Shown here in pieces: positions 40,673-43,226 of a stretch of 43,226 nucleotides of DNA. Source of the stretch: Nevskiaceae bacterium. Lineage in GTDB: Bacteria; Pseudomonadota; Gammaproteobacteria; Nevskiales; Nevskiaceae. The translations under genes were made by a program, and so were the position numbers. Each line of letters begins with the position of its first letter. The first letter of the stretch is position 1. Location: positions 1-43,226 of the forward strand of contig JAKFXK010000064.1 in the NCBI GenBank assembly GCA_021731445.1, written 5' to 3'. The notes beneath the pieces were generated by a model, which ran no database searches, had not been told where the DNA came from, and saw only the letters and a program-made list of their open reading frames with translations.

Positions 40673-42072
40673 GCCGCCTTGCCTCCACCAGCACGGGCGC
40701 GGGCGATGGCGGCACGCACCTCTGAAGGTGCGGTGCCGCCCCAGGTGGTGCGCGCGGCGACACTCGCTTCCGGCGTGATGTGCGCAAACACATCCTCGCG
40801 CACCAGAGGACTGAACACTTGCAACTCCTGCAGGGAGAGCTCCGACAGATCGCAGCCCTTGCTGGCGGCGAGGCCCACCGCGTTGCCGACCGCATGGTGC
40901 GCGTCCCGGAAAGGCAGGCCCTGCTTGACCAGGTAGTCGGCGAGATCGGTGGCGGTGCTGAAGCCCTGCGCGGCGGCTTCGCGGCAACGGCCGCGTTTCA
41001 CCACGATGTGAGGAACCATGTCGGCATAGATGGCGAGGCAGTCGCGGGCGGTGTCGAGCGCATCGAACAGCGGCAACTTGTCTTCCTGGTTGTCGCGGTT
41101 GTAGGCGAGCGGCTGCGCCTTCATCAGCATCAGCAGGGCATTGAGATCGCCCACCACGCGGCCGGTCTTGCCGCGCACCAGTTCCGGCACGTCGGGGTTT
41201 TTCTTCTGCGGCATGATCGAGCTGCCGGTGCAGAAGCGGTCGGGCAGCGAGACGAAGCCGAACATCGGCGTGCTCCACAGGATCAGCTCCTCGCTCCAGC
41301 GCGAGAGGTGCACCATGATCAGGCTGCACGCGAACACGGTCTCGATGGCGAAGTCGCGGTCGCTGACCGCATCCAGCGAGTTCTCGCTGATGTTCTCGAA
41401 GCCGAGCAGCCCGGCGACGTAACGGCGATCCAGTGGATACACGGTACCTGCCAGCGCGGCACTGCCGAGCGGCAGCACATTGCAGCGGCGGCGCGCATCG
41501 GTGAGGCGGCCGGCATCGCGCACGATCTGCTCGCGCCAGGCCAGCAGGTGATGACCAAAGGTCACTGGCTGTGCGACCTGCATGTGGGTGAAGCCGGGCA
41601 GGATCGAATCGGCCTCTTTCTCCGCGAGGTCGAGCAGCGCATCAGCCAGTGCAGCCGTGAGCATCAGCAGCTCGTCAATGGCCTCGCGGGTGAACAGCCG
41701 CACGTCGGTAGCGACCTGGTCGTTGCGCGAGCGGCCGGTGTGCAGGCGCTTGCCCGCCTCGCCGATACGCGCGGTGAGCGCGGCCTCGATGTTCATGTGC
41801 ACATCTTCCAGCGCGGCTTGCCAAGCGAAGCGGCCGGCCTCGATCTCGGCCGCGATGGCATCGAGACCGCTGGTGATGGCATCGACATCGGCTGCTGCGA
41901 GCACGCCGACCTTGCCCAGCATCCGCGCATGCGCCTTGCTGCCGGCGATATCGGCGCGCCACAGGCGCTGGTCGAACGACACCGACTCGCTGAAGCGGGC
42001 CACCCGTTCGGAAGTCGATTCCGAAAAGCGGCCGCTCCACATCTGGTTCTTGTCGGCGGACGGATTGGACAT
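40669..42072 (-). CDS. argH: Argininosuccinate lyase
   Basis: The 467-residue enzyme splits argininosuccinate to arginine and fumarate, the last arginine biosynthesis step. The fumarase/aspartase superfamily signature [12 protein letters not shown] is present, with [16 protein letters not shown] at the active site. Homotetramer in the cytosol. ATG 42072 starts [19 protein letters not shown], a typical opening. It is divergent from the sensor kinase, a common arrangement. Confidence 0.97.
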   Translation of the reverse strand: MSNPSADKNQMWSGRFSESTSERVARFSESVSFDQRLWRADIAGSKAHARMLGKVGVLAAADVDAITSGLDAIAAEIEAGRFAWQAALEDVHMNIEAALTARIGEAGKRLHTGRSRNDQVATDVRLFTREAIDELLMLTAALADALLDLAEKEADSILPGFTHMQVAQPVTFGHHLLAWREQIVRDAGRLTDARRRCNVLPLGSAALAGTVYPLDRRYVAGLLGFENISENSLDAVSDRDFAIETVFACSLIMVHLSRWSEELILWSTPMFGFVSLPDRFCTGSSIMPQKKNPDVPELVRGKTGRVVGDLNALLMLMKAQPLAYNRDNQEDKLPLFDALDTARDCLAIYADMVPHIVVKRGRCREAAAQGFSTATDLADYLVKQGLPFRDAHHAVGNAVGLAASKGCDLSELSLQELQVFSPLVREDVFAHITPEASVAARTTWGGTAPSEVRAAIARARAGGGKAA

Positions 42073-42161
42073 GAGGGTTCCGTAATGGCTCACAATGCGC
42101 GGCGAGCGGCATTATAAGAACGCCAAGATAAGGACATCGCAGGGAGAGCATTGCCAGCGGC

Positions 42162-43226
42162 ATGAAACGCTCGAACACCACGACCCATTCGCTGACGCCG
42201 GATCCGCAGGCACTGATCCCCAATTTCTGCGCGGGCGAAGCTGTCTGGCTCTTGGTGTTCGTGATGGAAATGATGGCGCTGGTGCTGACCCTGTTCACCG
42301 GCGATCGGGGTCGTGAGGCGATGGGCACGTTACTGCTGTTCTCGCTCTACCTGCAATGGATGGGCATCTGCAGCGCCATCGTGCTTTGCACCGCGCGACG
42401 GGTGATGACCAGGTCGAGTGTGGGCACGGTGTTCTTCGTCTGCTGGGGCCTCTTGATGCTGGTCACCACACTGATCGCCGATGGCGCCTGGTGGTTGTCG
42501 CGGGTGCTACCCATCGGCGAGCCGGTGGGCGAGACGCAGCAGGCCTTCGTGCTGCGCAACGTGGCAATCAGCGCCATCCTGTCGCTGCTGCTGCTGCGCT
42601 ATTTCTGGGGCCGGGCGCAGCTGCAGGCGCAGGTGAAGGCCGATGCCGAGACCCGCTATCTCGCGCTGCAGGCGCGCATCCGTCCGCACTTCTTGTTCAA
42701 CTCGCTCAACTCCATCGCCGCGCTGATCGCCAGCAAGCCGGAGCAGGCGGAGGAGATGGTGCTGGATCTGTCGGAACTCTTCCGCGCCAGTCTCGACAAG
42801 CGCAACAAGCTGGTGACGGTGGCGGAGGAGGTCGAGTTCGTGAAGACCTACATGCGCATCGAGACGGTGCGGCTGGGCGACAAGCTGTGGGTGAGCTGGG
42901 ACATTGCTGCCGACGCTGCCGATGCGCGCATCCCGCTGTTGATCCTTCAGCCGCTGGTAGAAAACGCGGTGCATCATGGGGTGTCGCGCCTGCGCGGGCG
43001 CGGCGGCATCGACGTGTCGGTGCGGCGTGAAGGACAGCGGCTGGTGATCGACGTGGAGAATCCGGTGCCGCCCGACGATGCGCCCAGGCGTGAGTCGACG
43101 GGCGTGGCATTGGAGAATATCGTGCAGAGGCTTAAGCTCATCTACGGAGACAGCGCCGAACTCACACAGGGTTTGGCGAAGACACAAAACGGCCCCGTGT
43201 ATCGGGCGCAAATCAAGGTGCCGTAC
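42162..43226 (+). CDS. algZ: AlgZ/FimS-type sensor histidine kinase (3' end cut by window)
   Basis: The frame is open for 355 codons to the window edge. Four hydrophobic segments (about 28-150) come first, then the His_kinase (PF06580) motif RPHFLFNSLNSIAALI with H176 as phosphoacceptor. The ATPase part contains LLILQPLVENAVHHG. The domain class LytS/AlgZ works with LytTR regulators such as AlgR. The neighbour argH is the same as in Pseudomonas, where algZ-algR controls alginate and twitching pili. The partner regulator is expected right of the window. AGGGAG (42141-42146) is 15 bases before the ATG, a long spacing. Confidence 0.9.
   Translation, partial: MKRSNTTTHSLTPDPQALIPNFCAGEAVWLLVFVMEMMALVLTLFTGDRGREAMGTLLLFSLYLQWMGICSAIVLCTARRVMTRSSVGTVFFVCWGLLMLVTTLIADGAWWLSRVLPIGEPVGETQQAFVLRNVAISAILSLLLLRYFWGRAQLQAQVKADAETRYLALQARIRPHFLFNSLNSIAALIASKPEQAEEMVLDLSELFRASLDKRNKLVTVAEEVEFVKTYMRIETVRLGDKLWVSWDIAADAADARIPLLILQPLVENAVHHGVSRLRGRGGIDVSVRREGQRLVIDVENPVPPDDAPRRESTGVALENIVQRLKLIYGDSAELTQGLAKTQNGPVYRAQIKVPY

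Noticed and set aside
40780-42117. 445-codon plus-strand frame
   Set aside because: Antisense to argH, which has its signature motifs.
1-43226. CRISPR array, prophage, insertion sequence or integron
   Set aside because: No regularly spaced direct repeats, transposase, integrase or phage genes are present. The palindromic elements at 27642, 28874 and 36659 are short non-coding repeats.

Overview
The window is a GC-rich chromosomal segment of a Gram-negative proteobacterium. Outer-membrane assembly (TamA/TamB) and a type IV pilus secretin operon show the Gram-negative envelope. The order pilMNOPQ-aroK-aroB-dgt, and argH divergent from an AlgZ/LytS-type kinase, are typical of Betaproteobacteria and some Gammaproteobacteria. 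I lean to Betaproteobacteria, but the lineage is an inference. Genes are packed tightly, often with 4-bp ATGA stop/start overlaps. No phage, insertion sequence or CRISPR array was found.

Region 1 (1-16,240, all minus strand) reads pilM-N-O-P-Q, a large Ig-repeat lipoprotein, aroK, aroB, dgt, a MerR regulator, ttcA, tamA, and tamB (cut by the window edge). A sigma70-like promoter with an inverted repeat over its -35 box lies upstream of pilM. The Ig-repeat lipoprotein is the most unusual member: it sits between the secretin gene and aroK and ends one base before the aroK start codon.

Region 2 (16,320-20,543, minus) is a five-gene lipid-modification module: a DUF1499 protein, a COG2907-type FAD oxidoreductase, a DUF1365 protein, a cyclopropane-synthase-like methyltransferase and a DUF1475 membrane protein. 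The methyltransferase has changes in its expected bicarbonate pocket. An OxyR-type regulator follows, then the set SnoaL-like/tsaC/hemF/ACT protein (minus).

Region 3 (24,079-28,800) holds a tiny collagen-like lipoprotein, an alternative oxidase followed by a remnant of an NAD(P)HX dehydratase gene, tRNA-Arg(CCG), and the aromatic amino acid genes for 4-hydroxyphenylpyruvate dioxygenase and phenylalanine hydroxylase, with an unrecognised exported protein and a YdeI-like protein between them.

Region 4 (28,874-37,655) has a large acetyl-CoA hydrolase/CoA-transferase, an exported tandem SH3-like protein, a PHA-synthase-like protein without a visible PhaE partner, a DUF2306-like membrane protein divergent from a NarL-type two-component pair, a TRIC/YicG channel and an alpha/beta hydrolase whose C-terminus is encoded by a dispersed palindromic repeat. 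Two copies of that repeat (28,874 and 36,659) keep their hairpins through compensating base changes.

Region 5 (37,709-43,226) is a minus-strand unit of argH, a small OmpA-like protein, a coiled-coil membrane protein, an SDR and a PQQ-type sugar dehydrogenase. Divergent from argH is the sensor kinase of the AlgZ/FimS family, cut by the right edge. Related kinases control type IV pili elsewhere, a possible functional link to Region 1. No gap without a gene exceeds about 250 bases.
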